The notes beneath the pieces are model-generated. The model had not been told where the DNA came from and did no database searches. It saw nothing but the letters and a program-made list of their open reading frames with translations. This document shows, piece after piece, positions 5,909 to 12,724 of a stretch of DNA of 18,350 nucleotides. The position numbers were made by a program, and so were the translations under genes. The stretch spans positions 1 through 18,350 of the forward strand of contig JBKOWZ010000053.1 in NCBI GenBank assembly GCA_046724665.1, read 5' to 3'. Source of the DNA: Actinocrinis sp046724665. GTDB taxonomy: Bacteria > Actinomycetota > Actinomycetes > Streptomycetales > Catenulisporaceae. How positions within the stretch are numbered: position 1 is the stretch's first letter; every line of letters begins with the position of its first letter.

Positions 5909-8045
5909 CCATCCTGGCGCGCCGCGCCGCGAGCAGTTTGTTGCGCGCCTCGATGAACGACTCCTGCACGTCGCGCAGCGGCCGTCCGTCCGGTCCGTCC
6001 GGCGCGGCCCGGCGGGTCCACGCGCCGTCCGGCTCCAGTTCCCAGCAGGCGGCGTCGTCCTCGAAGACCGTGTCGATCTGCGTGGTCAGCTCGCGCCGGT
6101 GCACCGGATCGGTGATCAGCACCAGCGCCTCGACCCGGCGGTCCAGATTACGGTGCATCATGTCGGCAGAGCCGATCCACACCTCGGGCGGCTCGCCGGA
6201 GACCCGGCCGGCCGGCGTCGCCGGAGCCTCCGCGCCGAACACGAAGATCCGCGAGTGCTCGAGGAAACGGCCAAGGACACTGCGCACCCTGATGTTCTCG
6301 GACAGCCCAGGCACCCCGGGCCGCAGCGCGCACATCCCGCGCACGACCAGGTCGATCCGCACTCCGGCCTGCGAAGCGGCGTAAAGCGCGTCGATGACCG
6401 CCTCGTCCACCAGCGAGTTCATCTTCATCCGGATCCGGGCGGTGCGCGCCGCGCCGCGCCGGCCCTCGGCCAGCTTCTCCCGCTCCCGGTCGATCCGCTC
6501 GATCAGTCCGTCGCGCAGCCCATTGGGCGCCGTCAGCAGCCTGCGGTACGTCGTGGTGCGCGAGTATCCGGACAGCCGGTTGAACAGGTGCGTCAGGTCC
6601 TCGCCGACCTGCGGGTCGGCGGTCAGCAGGCCGAGGTCCTCGTACTGCCGCGCGGTCTTCGGGTTGTAGTTGCCGGTGCCGATGTGCGCGTAACGGCGCA
6701 GCCGGCTGCCCTCCTGCCGCACCACCAGCGAGAGCTTGCAGTGCGTCTTGAGCCCCATCAGGCCGTAGACCACGTGGCAGCCCGCCTGCTCCAGCTTGCG
6801 CGCCCAGACGATGTTCGCGTGCTCGTCGAACCTGGCCTTGATCTCGACCAGGACCAGCACCTCCTTGCCCGCCTCGGCCGCGTCGATCAACGCGTCCACG
6901 ATCGGCGAGTCGCCGCTGGTGCGGTAGAGGGTCTGCTTGATCGCGCGCACGTCGGGGTCGTCCGCGGCCTGCTCCAGGAAGGCCTGCACCGAGGTGGTGA
7001 ACGAGTCGTAGGGGTGGTGCAGCAGGATGTCGCGCTGGCGCATCGCGGCGAACACGTCCACCGACGAGTTCGACTCGTACTCGGCCAGGTCCCGGTGCAG
7101 CGCGGTGGCGAAGGGCGGGAACTTCAGTTCGGGCCGGTCCTCGCCGCCGACGGTGAACAGGCCGGTCAGGTCGAGCGGGGCGGGCAGGCTGAACACCTCC
7201 TGCTCGCTCACCCCGAGCTCGCGCACCAGCAGCTCGCGCACCGCCGGGTCGATCGTCTCCTCGACCTCAAGGCGCACCGGCGGCCCGAACCGGCGGCGCA
7301 CCAGCTCGCGCTCCAGGGTCTCCAGCAGGTTCTGCGACTCGTCGCCCTCGACCTCCACGTCCTCGTTCCGGGTCACCCGGAAGGTGTGGTGGCCGAGCAC
7401 CTCCATCCCGTTGAACAGGTGCGGCAGGTGGACCGCGATCAGCTCCTCGAGCGGCATGAAGTGCCCGTCGCTGACCTCCACGAACCGCGGCAGCCCCGGC
7501 GGCACCTTGACCCGGGCGAAGTGCTCGTTGCCGGTCACCGGATTGCGGACCTGTACCGCGAGGTTGAGCGAGAGCCCCGATATGTACGGGAACGGGTGCG
7601 CCGGGTCCACGGCCAGCGGCGTGAGCACCGGGAAGATCCGCTCGCGGAAGAACGCGTAGAGCTGCTCCTGCTGCCCGGCGTCCAGGTCGGTCCAGCGCAG
7701 GATCTCGATGCCGTGCGCGGCCAGCTCGGGGCGCAGCTGCTCCTGGAACACCTGCGCGTGCCGGGTCATCAGCTCGCGGGAGTCGGTCCAGATCCGCTGC
7801 AACACCTCGCGGTGGGTGATCCCGGAGGCGGTGGTGCCGGCTGCCCCGGTGGCGATCCGCCGCTTGAGCCCGGCGACCCGGACCATGAAGAACTCGTCCA
7901 GGTTGTTGGCGAAGATGGCGGCGAACTTCGCCCGCTCCAACAGCGGGACCTCCTTGTCCTCGGCCAGTTCGAGCACCCGGCTGTTGAACTGGAGCCAGGA
8001 GGACTCGCGGTCGAGGAAACGGGGTAGCTCGGCGGCCGGTTCCAT
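5904..8045 (-). CDS. ppk: Polyphosphate kinase 1
   Basis: A 713-residue Ppk1, which reversibly makes polyphosphate from ATP. The N-terminal domain has RFLDRESSWLQFN and FANNLDEFFMVRVAGLKRR. The catalytic phospholipase-D-like half has LLHHPYDSF, IKQTLYRTSGDSP, VEIKARFDEHANI and GLKTHCKLSLVVRQ. His435, in the last motif, sits where the autophosphorylated histidine of E. coli Ppk is; the second conserved His is about 597 in RFLEHSRIF. WIGSADMMHRNLDRR completes the C-terminal domain. ATG 8045 was chosen because GAGAG lies 7 nt upstream. A TTG at 8066 would add seven residues but has no binding site. The gene is 101 nt after mshD, with a PHO-box-like array in between. CHAD and Nudix genes follow. 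Full length and intact. Confidence 0.97.
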   Translation of the reverse strand: MEPAAELPRFLDRESSWLQFNSRVLELAEDKEVPLLERAKFAAIFANNLDEFFMVRVAGLKRRIATGAAGTTASGITHREVLQRIWTDSRELMTRHAQVFQEQLRPELAAHGIEILRWTDLDAGQQEQLYAFFRERIFPVLTPLAVDPAHPFPYISGLSLNLAVQVRNPVTGNEHFARVKVPPGLPRFVEVSDGHFMPLEELIAVHLPHLFNGMEVLGHHTFRVTRNEDVEVEGDESQNLLETLERELVRRRFGPPVRLEVEETIDPAVRELLVRELGVSEQEVFSLPAPLDLTGLFTVGGEDRPELKFPPFATALHRDLAEYESNSSVDVFAAMRQRDILLHHPYDSFTTSVQAFLEQAADDPDVRAIKQTLYRTSGDSPIVDALIDAAEAGKEVLVLVEIKARFDEHANIVWARKLEQAGCHVVYGLMGLKTHCKLSLVVRQEGSRLRRYAHIGTGNYNPKTARQYEDLGLLTADPQVGEDLTHLFNRLSGYSRTTTYRRLLTAPNGLRDGLIERIDREREKLAEGRRGAARTARIRMKMNSLVDEAVIDALYAASQAGVRIDLVVRGMCALRPGVPGLSENIRVRSVLGRFLEHSRIFVFGAEAPATPAGRVSGEPPEVWIGSADMMHRNLDRRVEALVLITDPVHRRELTTQIDTVFEDDAACWELEPDGAWTRRAAPDGPDGRPLRDVQESFIEARNKLLAARRARMG

Positions 8046-8062
8046 GATCCAACTCTCGCATG

Positions 8063-8106
8063 ACAAGGTGAACGACGGGTAGCGGCCGGAGGGACACCGG
8101 GCGACC
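8063..8106 (-). promoter_or_regulatory. Candidate PhoP (PHO) box upstream of ppk
   Basis: Four consecutive 11-nt units on the minus strand: GGTCGCCCGGT, GTCCCTCCGGC, CGCTACCCGTC, GTTCACCTTGT. The Streptomyces PhoP box consists of 11-nt direct repeats with the core GTTCACC. Unit four has it exactly and unit one at 5 of 7; units two and three are weaker. ppk is a known PhoP target in Streptomyces lividans. The array ends only 17 nt before the chosen start, which is close for an activator site. Confidence 0.45.
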
Positions 8107-8145
8107 GAGGCGGGGCGCCGATCCTCTCGTCCGCTTGGGAGAGCA

Positions 8146-9033
8146 TTACCCCAATCCGCGTCGTTCGTACAGCATGTCAGCCGTCCGGCTCAGGAATCCG
8201 AGCGACTGGTACAGCCGCACCGCGGGCGCGTTGTCGCCGTCGACGTAGAGGATGACGGTCCGCAGGCCTGATTGGGTCAAATGCCGTAGTCCGGCCAAAG
8301 CGAGCAATCGTCCGAGCCCGCGCCCCTCGGCGTCCGGGTCTACGCCGAGCACATAGACCTCGCCCACCGGCTCGGGGCCGTACGCGCCCGCCGGGTGCAC
8401 CTTCGTCCAGTGGCAGCCGAGCAGCCGGCCCTTGCCCGGACCGTCCGTCTCCCGGGCCAGGAAGAAGCCCGCGGGATCGAACCACGGTTCGGCCTCACGC
8501 TCGGCGAGGTCCCGCCTCGTCCACCGGCCCTGCTCCGCGTGATGGGCGAAGGCGCGGGCGTTGAGCTCGAGCCACGCCGTCTCGTCCTGGCTCGGCCGGA
8601 AGGTGCTCAGCTCGATCCCTTCGGGCGTCGGCGGGGGATCGAACGCGCGCGGGTCGCCTGAGGCGTCGGTCGTTGACACCTCGAGCAAGAGCAGCGTGCG
8701 TACCGCGGTGAAGCCCGTCTTCGCCATCAGCTGCGTCGATCCGGGCAGCGAACCGTGCGCCCACACGCGCAGCATGCCCGACGTCTCATCGAGCGCGGCC
8801 TCGATGAGGGCACCGGCGATCCCGCGGCGCCGGGACGGTGGCGCCACGCACAGTTCGGCCGTGCGGTCCGCCTGCTTGTCTGCCGGGCTCAGATACAGAT
8901 AGCCGACGACGGACTCGCCGTCCTCGCCATGCCAGAGGAAGTGCACCGCGCCAGCTCTGCCGTGTGTCAGCGCGAGCCGGCCGTCCTCGGACAGCGGTGT
9001 GGTGCCGTCCGCTTCGGTCACCGCACGCACCAC
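8146..9033 (-). CDS. mshD: Mycothiol synthase (acetyltransferase)
   Basis: MshD transfers acetyl from acetyl-CoA to the cysteine amine of Cys-GlcN-Ins, the last step of mycothiol synthesis. Two GNAT domains are visible: the first around ELCVAPPSRRRGIAGALIEAAL, the second with GEVYVLGVDPDAEGRGLGRLLALAGLRHL and ILYVDGDNAPAVRLYQSLGF. The block GRWTRRDLAEREAEPWFDPAGFFLA is typical of MshD. GTG 9033 is the first usual start codon and gives 295 residues. However, the frame is open to 9120, and codons 9034-9087 encode RVADTLGAADRASAADV, which continues the family's N-terminal helix. The true start is therefore probably further up, perhaps CTG 9108, which overlaps the glnR stop (CTGA) and would give 321 residues, close to the usual length. 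It sits directly behind glnR, as in mycobacteria. Confidence 0.93.
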   Translation of the reverse strand: MVRAVTEADGTTPLSEDGRLALTHGRAGAVHFLWHGEDGESVVGYLYLSPADKQADRTAELCVAPPSRRRGIAGALIEAALDETSGMLRVWAHGSLPGSTQLMAKTGFTAVRTLLLLEVSTTDASGDPRAFDPPPTPEGIELSTFRPSQDETAWLELNARAFAHHAEQGRWTRRDLAEREAEPWFDPAGFFLARETDGPGKGRLLGCHWTKVHPAGAYGPEPVGEVYVLGVDPDAEGRGLGRLLALAGLRHLTQSGLRTVILYVDGDNAPAVRLYQSLGFLSRTADMLYERRGLG

Positions 9034-9104
9034 GTCCGCTGCCGACGCTCGGTCGGCGGCGCCGAGGGTGTCGGCTACGCGCCGCAGCCCGGCGCGGTGC
9101 CCTG

Positions 9105-9812
9105 TCAGACGCGCACCGCCTCACGGTCGGCGCGCTTCTCCGGGTTCACGAAGCGGTACCCGACGTTCCGAACGGTACCGATCAGCTGCTCGTGCTCGGC
9201 GCCGAGCTTCGCACGCAGCCGCCGCACGTGTACGTCCACGGTGCGCGTGCCGCCGAAGTAGTCGTAACCCCAGACCTCCTGGAGCAGCTGCGCCCTGGTG
9301 AACACCCGCCCCGGGTGCTGCGCCAGGTACTTGAGCAGCTCGAACTCCTTGAAGGTCAGGTCGAGGACCCGGTTGCGCAGCCGGGCGGTGTACGTCGCCT
9401 CGTCGATGGTCAGGTCGCCGTTGCGGATCTCCAGCGGGAGGTCCTCGGCGCCCGCCGCGGCGGCCAGCCGGCCGACCGCGAGCCGGATGCGCGCCTCGAC
9501 CTCGGCCGGGCCGGCGGTGTCGAGCAGCACGTCGTCCACGCCCCACTCCGCCGTCACCGCGGCGAGCCCGCCTTCGGTGGTGATCAGCAGCATCGGGCAG
9601 TCGAGGCCGGTGGTGCGCAGCACCCGGCACAGCGAGCGGGTCGCCGGCAGTTCCCGGCGGCCATCGACCAGCAGGACGTCGGCCGGGGCCGTGTCCATCA
9701 GCGCGGAAGCCTCCGCCGGGGCCACGCGCACGGTGTGCAGGAGCAGACCGAGCGCGGGGAGTACTTCCGCCGAAGGAGCCAGAGCGTTGGTCAACAGGAG
9801 GAGGGTGGCCAT
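9105..9812 (-). CDS. glnR: Global nitrogen response regulator GlnR
   Basis: A 235-residue OmpR/PhoB-type regulator. It opens with LLLLTNALAPSAEVLPALGLLLH, and the receiver domain has ADVLLVDGRR with Asp50, the position of the conserved Asp of GlnR. The segment GGLAAVTAEWGVDDVLLDTAGPAEVEARIRL is characteristic of GlnR, an atypical orphan regulator without a paired kinase. The C-terminal winged helix (LDLTFKEFELLKYLAQHPG, TRTVDVHVRRLRAKLG, IGTVRNVGYRF) binds DNA. In actinomycetes GlnR controls ammonium assimilation genes such as glnA, amtB and nir. ATG 9812 was chosen over GTG 9842 because it matches the family N-terminus and AAGGAG lies 10 nt upstream. It is first in the glnR-mshD unit. The 5' leader, from a candidate promoter near 9999-10028, contains a hairpin with a T7 tract. 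Confidence 0.95.
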   Translation of the reverse strand: MATLLLLTNALAPSAEVLPALGLLLHTVRVAPAEASALMDTAPADVLLVDGRRELPATRSLCRVLRTTGLDCPMLLITTEGGLAAVTAEWGVDDVLLDTAGPAEVEARIRLAVGRLAAAAGAEDLPLEIRNGDLTIDEATYTARLRNRVLDLTFKEFELLKYLAQHPGRVFTRAQLLQEVWGYDYFGGTRTVDVHVRRLRAKLGAEHEQLIGTVRNVGYRFVNPEKRADREAVRV

Positions 9813-9948
9813 GAGGGTGGAGCTCCTTCCGCCGTGCCGCACAGGTACCGGAATGGATTGCGCGCGGTGCAGGTGCGCCGCGTCCGCGCTCCCGACGAGC
9901 CGGCCCCAGCCGCGGAGCCGGCTAGTGAGGCGTATGTAACGTGCTCGT

Positions 9949-9978
9949 AAAAAAACACGAAGGACCCAGTGGCCTCGT
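9949..9978 (-). terminator. Hairpin plus T7 tract in the glnR leader
   Basis: On the minus strand, ACGAGG (9978-9973), loop CCACTGGGT, CCTTCGT (9963-9957, one bulged T), then G and seven T residues (9955-9949). This is an intrinsic-terminator layout between the candidate glnR promoter and the glnR start. The T7 run is unusual in such GC-rich DNA. The stem is short, so it may attenuate rather than end transcription. Confidence 0.45.
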
Positions 9979-9998
9979 CGCCCGGATCCTCTGACCGA

Positions 9999-10028
9999 AT
10001 GGTAACGGACATGGACGGGGTATGTCTG
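9999..10028 (-). promoter_or_regulatory. Candidate glnR promoter
   Basis: On the minus strand, CAGACA (10028-10023), 18-nt spacer, TACCAT (10004-9999): four of six matches at -35 and a TANNNT -10. Transcription would start near 9992, leaving a leader of about 180 nt. GTCAC-N6-GACAT (10037-10022) overlaps the -35 element and partly fits the GlnR half-site pattern GTNAC-N6-GAAAC, so self-control is possible but weakly supported. Confidence 0.4.
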
Positions 10029-10128
10029 CGGGGTGACGAACCTTTCTCGCTTTGTTATCGCCTGAATGTCATCGCAACGCCGTAGCGTGCGTGGGAACTA
10101 ACGACTCGTCGATTGCCCGGTTACGTGG

Positions 10129-10146
10129 CATACGGGTCACATACGG
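10129..10146 (+). repeat. Direct repeat CATACGG with 11-bp period
   Basis: CATACGG occurs at 10129-10135 and again at 10140-10146. A spacing of 11 bp puts both on one face of the helix, as in sites for OmpR/PhoB-type regulators. It lies about 85-100 nt before the moaD-like gene. The regulator is unknown; a chance repeat is possible. Confidence 0.3.
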
Positions 10147-10230
10147 CATGCGCGTAGAGCAACTCTCTGTGTATAAACGCGACTCGCACACGAGTACCGT
10201 TGCTCTGGCGCACGCCCGATCGGAGAAGGG

Positions 10231-10512
10231 GTGGAAAAGGTGCGAGCGACTGGCACGGCGACCTTGCGTTACTGGGCCGCCGCGCGCGAGGCGGCGGGCA
10301 CGGCCGAGGAACAGACCAGCGCGGCCACGCTCGGAGCCGCGCTCTCCGCCGCCGTCGCCGAGCGCGGCGCGGACGGTGACCGGCTGGCCCGCGTGCTGGG
10401 GCGCTGCTCGTTCCTGATCGACGGCCGGCAGGTCGGCAAGCGCGATCCCGAGACGGTGCCGCTGGATCCGGGCGCCGTGGTGGAGATCCTGCCTCCGTTC
10501 GCGGGCGGATGA
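10231..10512 (+). CDS. MoaD/ThiS-family sulfur carrier protein
   Basis: A 93-residue ubiquitin-fold protein ending in Gly-Gly (EILPPFAGG*), the C-terminus that is adenylated and converted to a thiocarboxylate in sulfur transfer. It begins with the strand ATLRYWAAAREAAG, typical of MoaD. FLIDGRQVGKRD and LDPGAVVEILPPFAGG match the central and last strands of the fold. GTG 10231 follows GGAG by 5 nt; a second GTG at 10240 would remove three residues. The family supplies sulfur for molybdopterin, thiamin or cysteine, and sequence alone does not tell which. The rhodanese, SseC and DsrE-like genes nearby suggest a general sulfur-trafficking role. It is separated by 10 nt from the next gene and probably cotranscribed with it. 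Confidence 0.85.
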   Translation: MEKVRATGTATLRYWAAAREAAGTAEEQTSAATLGAALSAAVAERGADGDRLARVLGRCSFLIDGRQVGKRDPETVPLDPGAVVEILPPFAGG

Positions 10513-10522
10513 GACGCCGGCC

Positions 10523-11713
10523 ATGAGCTACAACTACGAGTACGAGTACGAGGGCGGCGACCCCTACGCTGCCGCGCCTCCTGCGGAACCGGACGCCACC
10601 CCGGGCCGGGGCCGCCGCCGCAAGGCCGCACCCGAGCCGGAACCCGAGCCCGCGCCGTACGAGCCGCAGCAGTACGAGCAGTACGAACCGCCGCAGCCAC
10701 AGCAGTACGAGCCCCAGGCGCAGCCGTACGACCCGCAGTGGGAGCGTTCCGGCCTCGGCTGGGATCAGGAGTCGTGGAACCGGCAGCAACAGCAGCAGTA
10801 CGACGCCGATCGACTCGCCGCCGACGAACAGCAACGCCAACCGCGGCACGAGCCGCGTCAACCGCAGTACGGCGCGCACCCGTCACAGCAGTTTGACGAC
10901 GCCGATCGCGTCCCCGCACCCATACCCACGCCCGCACTCGCGCCCGAGCCGGCGCCCGCCGCGCCTCCCGCCGCGGCCAACGCCGGTCGCGGAGCGTTCG
11001 GCGCGGCAGGGCTGGCCGTGGTGACCGGCGTCGGCGCGATCGCCGCGACGCCGGTGCTGGCCGTGGTGGTCGGCCTGAGCCAGGTCGGCCTGGCCGTCGG
11101 CTGGACCCGCTCGGTCGGCCTGCCGAACACCCGCCGCACCGTCGTCCTCGTCGCGGCCATCGGCCTGGCCGCCGCCGTGCTGGCCTACCGCCTCGTCCCA
11201 GACCGCGCCCCCGCCGCCATGGGCGCCGCGCTCGGCGCGGGCTTCGTCTTCCTCGCCGCGGACCAGCTCTTCCGCAAGGACACCGGCGCCGGCCGCCATC
11301 GCAGCGAGGCCCTCGCCGCCGCGGCCACCGGCGCCGCGTTCGCGGTGCTGCCGGCCGGCTACCTCGTCGCGGAGCGTGGGGATTCGGCGCTCGCCGCGGC
11401 TTGCGCGCTGGCGGCGGCGGTCGCGGTTCTCTGCTCGGCGCTCGTCGGCGGTGGTACTCGAGCGGTCGGGGTCGTGGCCGCCGCCGTCGCGGCGACCGCG
11501 GTCGGCGCGCTCACCGCGGTCTCCCTCAACGCCTCGGCGGGGTCGAAGGGCGGCGCGATGGGCGGGCTGATCTCAGGGATCTTCGCCGTGATAGGAGCGC
11601 GCACCGCGGACCGGCTCGCCGCCGAGGGCAGCGACGTACGTATCAGCGCTCAGGCACTCCCGGTGGCGTTCTCGGCCATCGGAGCGGTGATCGCCGCGCA
11701 GGTTCTGCGCTGA
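10523..11713 (+). CDS. Multi-pass membrane protein with disordered Tyr/Gln/Pro-rich N-terminus
   Basis: A 396-residue protein of unknown function. Residues 1-150 are low-complexity: YNYEYEYEGGDPY at the start, then repeated YEP/YEQ/PQQ units, a poly-Gln run (RQQQQQYD) and a Pro/Ala/Glu-rich stretch, surely disordered and probably cytoplasmic. Residues from about 155 to the end form some eight or nine Ala/Val/Leu/Gly-rich segments of membrane-helix length, such as TVVLVAAIGLAAAVLAY and VGVVAAAVAATAVGALTAV, separated by short charged loops (LVPDRAP, FRKDTGAGRHRSE). ATG 10523 lies 10 nt after the moaD-like stop, suggesting an operon. The next gene, lmeA, has its own promoter. A relation to the cell envelope through lmeA is only a guess. 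Codon use is the same as its neighbours. Confidence 0.8.
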   Translation: MSYNYEYEYEGGDPYAAAPPAEPDATPGRGRRRKAAPEPEPEPAPYEPQQYEQYEPPQPQQYEPQAQPYDPQWERSGLGWDQESWNRQQQQQYDADRLAADEQQRQPRHEPRQPQYGAHPSQQFDDADRVPAPIPTPALAPEPAPAAPPAAANAGRGAFGAAGLAVVTGVGAIAATPVLAVVVGLSQVGLAVGWTRSVGLPNTRRTVVLVAAIGLAAAVLAYRLVPDRAPAAMGAALGAGFVFLAADQLFRKDTGAGRHRSEALAAAATGAAFAVLPAGYLVAERGDSALAAACALAAAVAVLCSALVGGGTRAVGVVAAAVAATAVGALTAVSLNASAGSKGGAMGGLISGIFAVIGARTADRLAAEGSDVRISAQALPVAFSAIGAVIAAQVLR

Positions 11714-11809
11714 CCCCAGGACCCCGACCCCAGTACCCAGTAGCCCTCACCGAATAGTCCTCCTGTGCTGACCTGGCGTCGCGCAGCGCCGTCGGCACGA
11801 GCGAGCGAT

Positions 11810-11815
11810 TACCCT
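11810..11815 (+). promoter_or_regulatory. -10 element for leaderless lmeA
   Basis: TACCCT ends exactly 7 nt before GTG 11823, and there is no Shine-Dalgarno sequence. This spacing would put the transcription start on the start codon. No clear -35 element was seen. Confidence 0.5.
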
Positions 11816-11822
11816 CGAGCAG

Positions 11823-12620
11823 GTGACTTCGCCGTCGTCGGACCACCAGGACCATTACTACGCGGGCTCTTCATACGCGGACCGGCCCGCAGCCCACCCG
11901 CGCCCGATCCCACGCCGCAGCCGCCGGGGGCGCTACTGGCTGATCGCGCTCGCGGTCCTGGTCGCCCTGCTCGTCGGCGCCGACCGGGTGGCCGCGGCGG
12001 TGACCGAGGACCGGCTGGCCGCGAAGATCCAGCAGACCCAGCATCTGAGCCGCAAGCCCTCGGTGTCGATCGGCGGCTTCCCGTTCCTGACCCAGGTCGT
12101 CTCGCGGCACTTCGGCCACGCCACCGTCGATATCGACGACTTCGACTCCGGCAGCGTGCCGATCGCGCACATCCACGCCGACCTTCGCGCCGTCAGCGTC
12201 TCGTCCAGTTACGACCGCGCGACCGTGGAAACGCTCACCGGCACCGCGACTCTCGATTACACCCAAGTATCCCAAGTGCTGAGCCGCAACATCTCGAATA
12301 TCGGGCAGCTCAGCCTCGGCAAGGGCGCCGGGGACCAGGTCGAGGCGCGCTACCAGCTGCTCGGCGCCGCCGTCAGCGCGGACGTCGCGGTGAACGTGCT
12401 CGGCGGCGACGTGATCGAATTCAAGACCGTCAAGGTCAACACGCCGCTGTCCGGCCTGGGGATCGGCACCCCGACCGGCTTCGACGTGAAGATCCCGCTC
12501 ACCGCCCTGCCCTTCGGCATGCGGCTGAGCGGCGTGCAGGTCATGTCAACCGGCGTCGATGTCTCGGTGACCGGCACGAACGTCGTCCTGACCGGGAGCG
12601 GGGTCGGCGCCTCGGGTTGA
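11823..12620 (+). CDS. lmeA: LmeA-like phospholipid-binding protein (DUF2993)
   Basis: A 265-residue envelope protein. The N-terminus is hydrophilic and basic (PIPRRSRRGRYW), then one membrane helix at about residues 38-55 (LIALAVLVALLVGADRV) acts as signal anchor. The rest is exported. It contains the DUF2993 motif VSIGGFPFLTQVVSRHF followed by alternating beta strands (ATVDIDDFDSG, VPIAHIHADLRAVSV, FDVKIPLTALPFGMRL). In mycobacteria LmeA (Rv0817c) binds phospholipids in the periplasm and is needed for elongation of lipomannan. The mycobacterial gene also lies next to glnR, so synteny supports orthology, though the host's lipoglycans may differ. GTG 11823 is preceded by TACCCT at the leaderless spacing. 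It is 109 nt after the membrane-protein gene. Confidence 0.85.
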   Translation: MTSPSSDHQDHYYAGSSYADRPAAHPRPIPRRSRRGRYWLIALAVLVALLVGADRVAAAVTEDRLAAKIQQTQHLSRKPSVSIGGFPFLTQVVSRHFGHATVDIDDFDSGSVPIAHIHADLRAVSVSSSYDRATVETLTGTATLDYTQVSQVLSRNISNIGQLSLGKGAGDQVEARYQLLGAAVSADVAVNVLGGDVIEFKTVKVNTPLSGLGIGTPTGFDVKIPLTALPFGMRLSGVQVMSTGVDVSVTGTNVVLTGSGVGASG

Positions 12621-12683
12621 CCGCGCGGCCGAATCTGTGTGGGATGCGTTGCATGTTCTGGACGCGGATGCGTGATCGCGCCG

Positions 12684-12715
12684 GTTCAGCTGAACGAAAA
12701 GGCGAGGCGAAACGT
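12684..12715 (+). promoter_or_regulatory. Perfect 12-bp palindrome overlapping a candidate ECF promoter
   Basis: GTTCAGCTGAAC (12684-12695) is a perfect 12-bp palindrome. Its right end gives TGAAC (12691-12695), followed after 17 nt by CGTG (12713-12716). This resembles the ECF pattern GGAAC-N16/17-CGTT. It lies 10-41 nt before the sigma gene start, fitting self-activation of the sigma factor. The -10 part is imperfect. Confidence 0.4.
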
Positions 12716-12724
12716 GTAAAGGGT

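Larger units (their letters stand above)
9813..10230. other. 418-bp divergent intergenic region between glnR and the moaD-like gene
   Basis: This region is visibly less GC-rich than the genes. It holds the glnR leader with its hairpin and T7 tract, the candidate glnR promoter, and, towards the plus-strand gene, a direct repeat (10129-10146) and a TATAAA hexamer (10172-10177) that could be a -10 element without a clear -35. No tRNA or convincing coding frame was seen. Confidence 0.6.

Noticed and set aside
6099..8027. Long open frame (642 codons) on the plus strand opposite ppk
   Set aside because: It is the shadow of a GC-rich gene: ppk on the minus strand has all Ppk1 motifs, while this frame encodes low-complexity Arg/Gln/Val/Leu-rich sequence without any recognisable domain.
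10067..10102. 11-codon frame (ATG 10067 to TAA) in the glnR/moaD intergenic region
   Set aside because: No promoter at leaderless spacing, no ribosome binding site and no special codon content.
11765..12724. Open frame running from before lmeA into the sigma factor gene
   Set aside because: The part overlapping lmeA is an Arg/Pro/Gly-rich shadow frame, and the part just before 12725 has many A/T third positions. Only the sigma portion looks coding.
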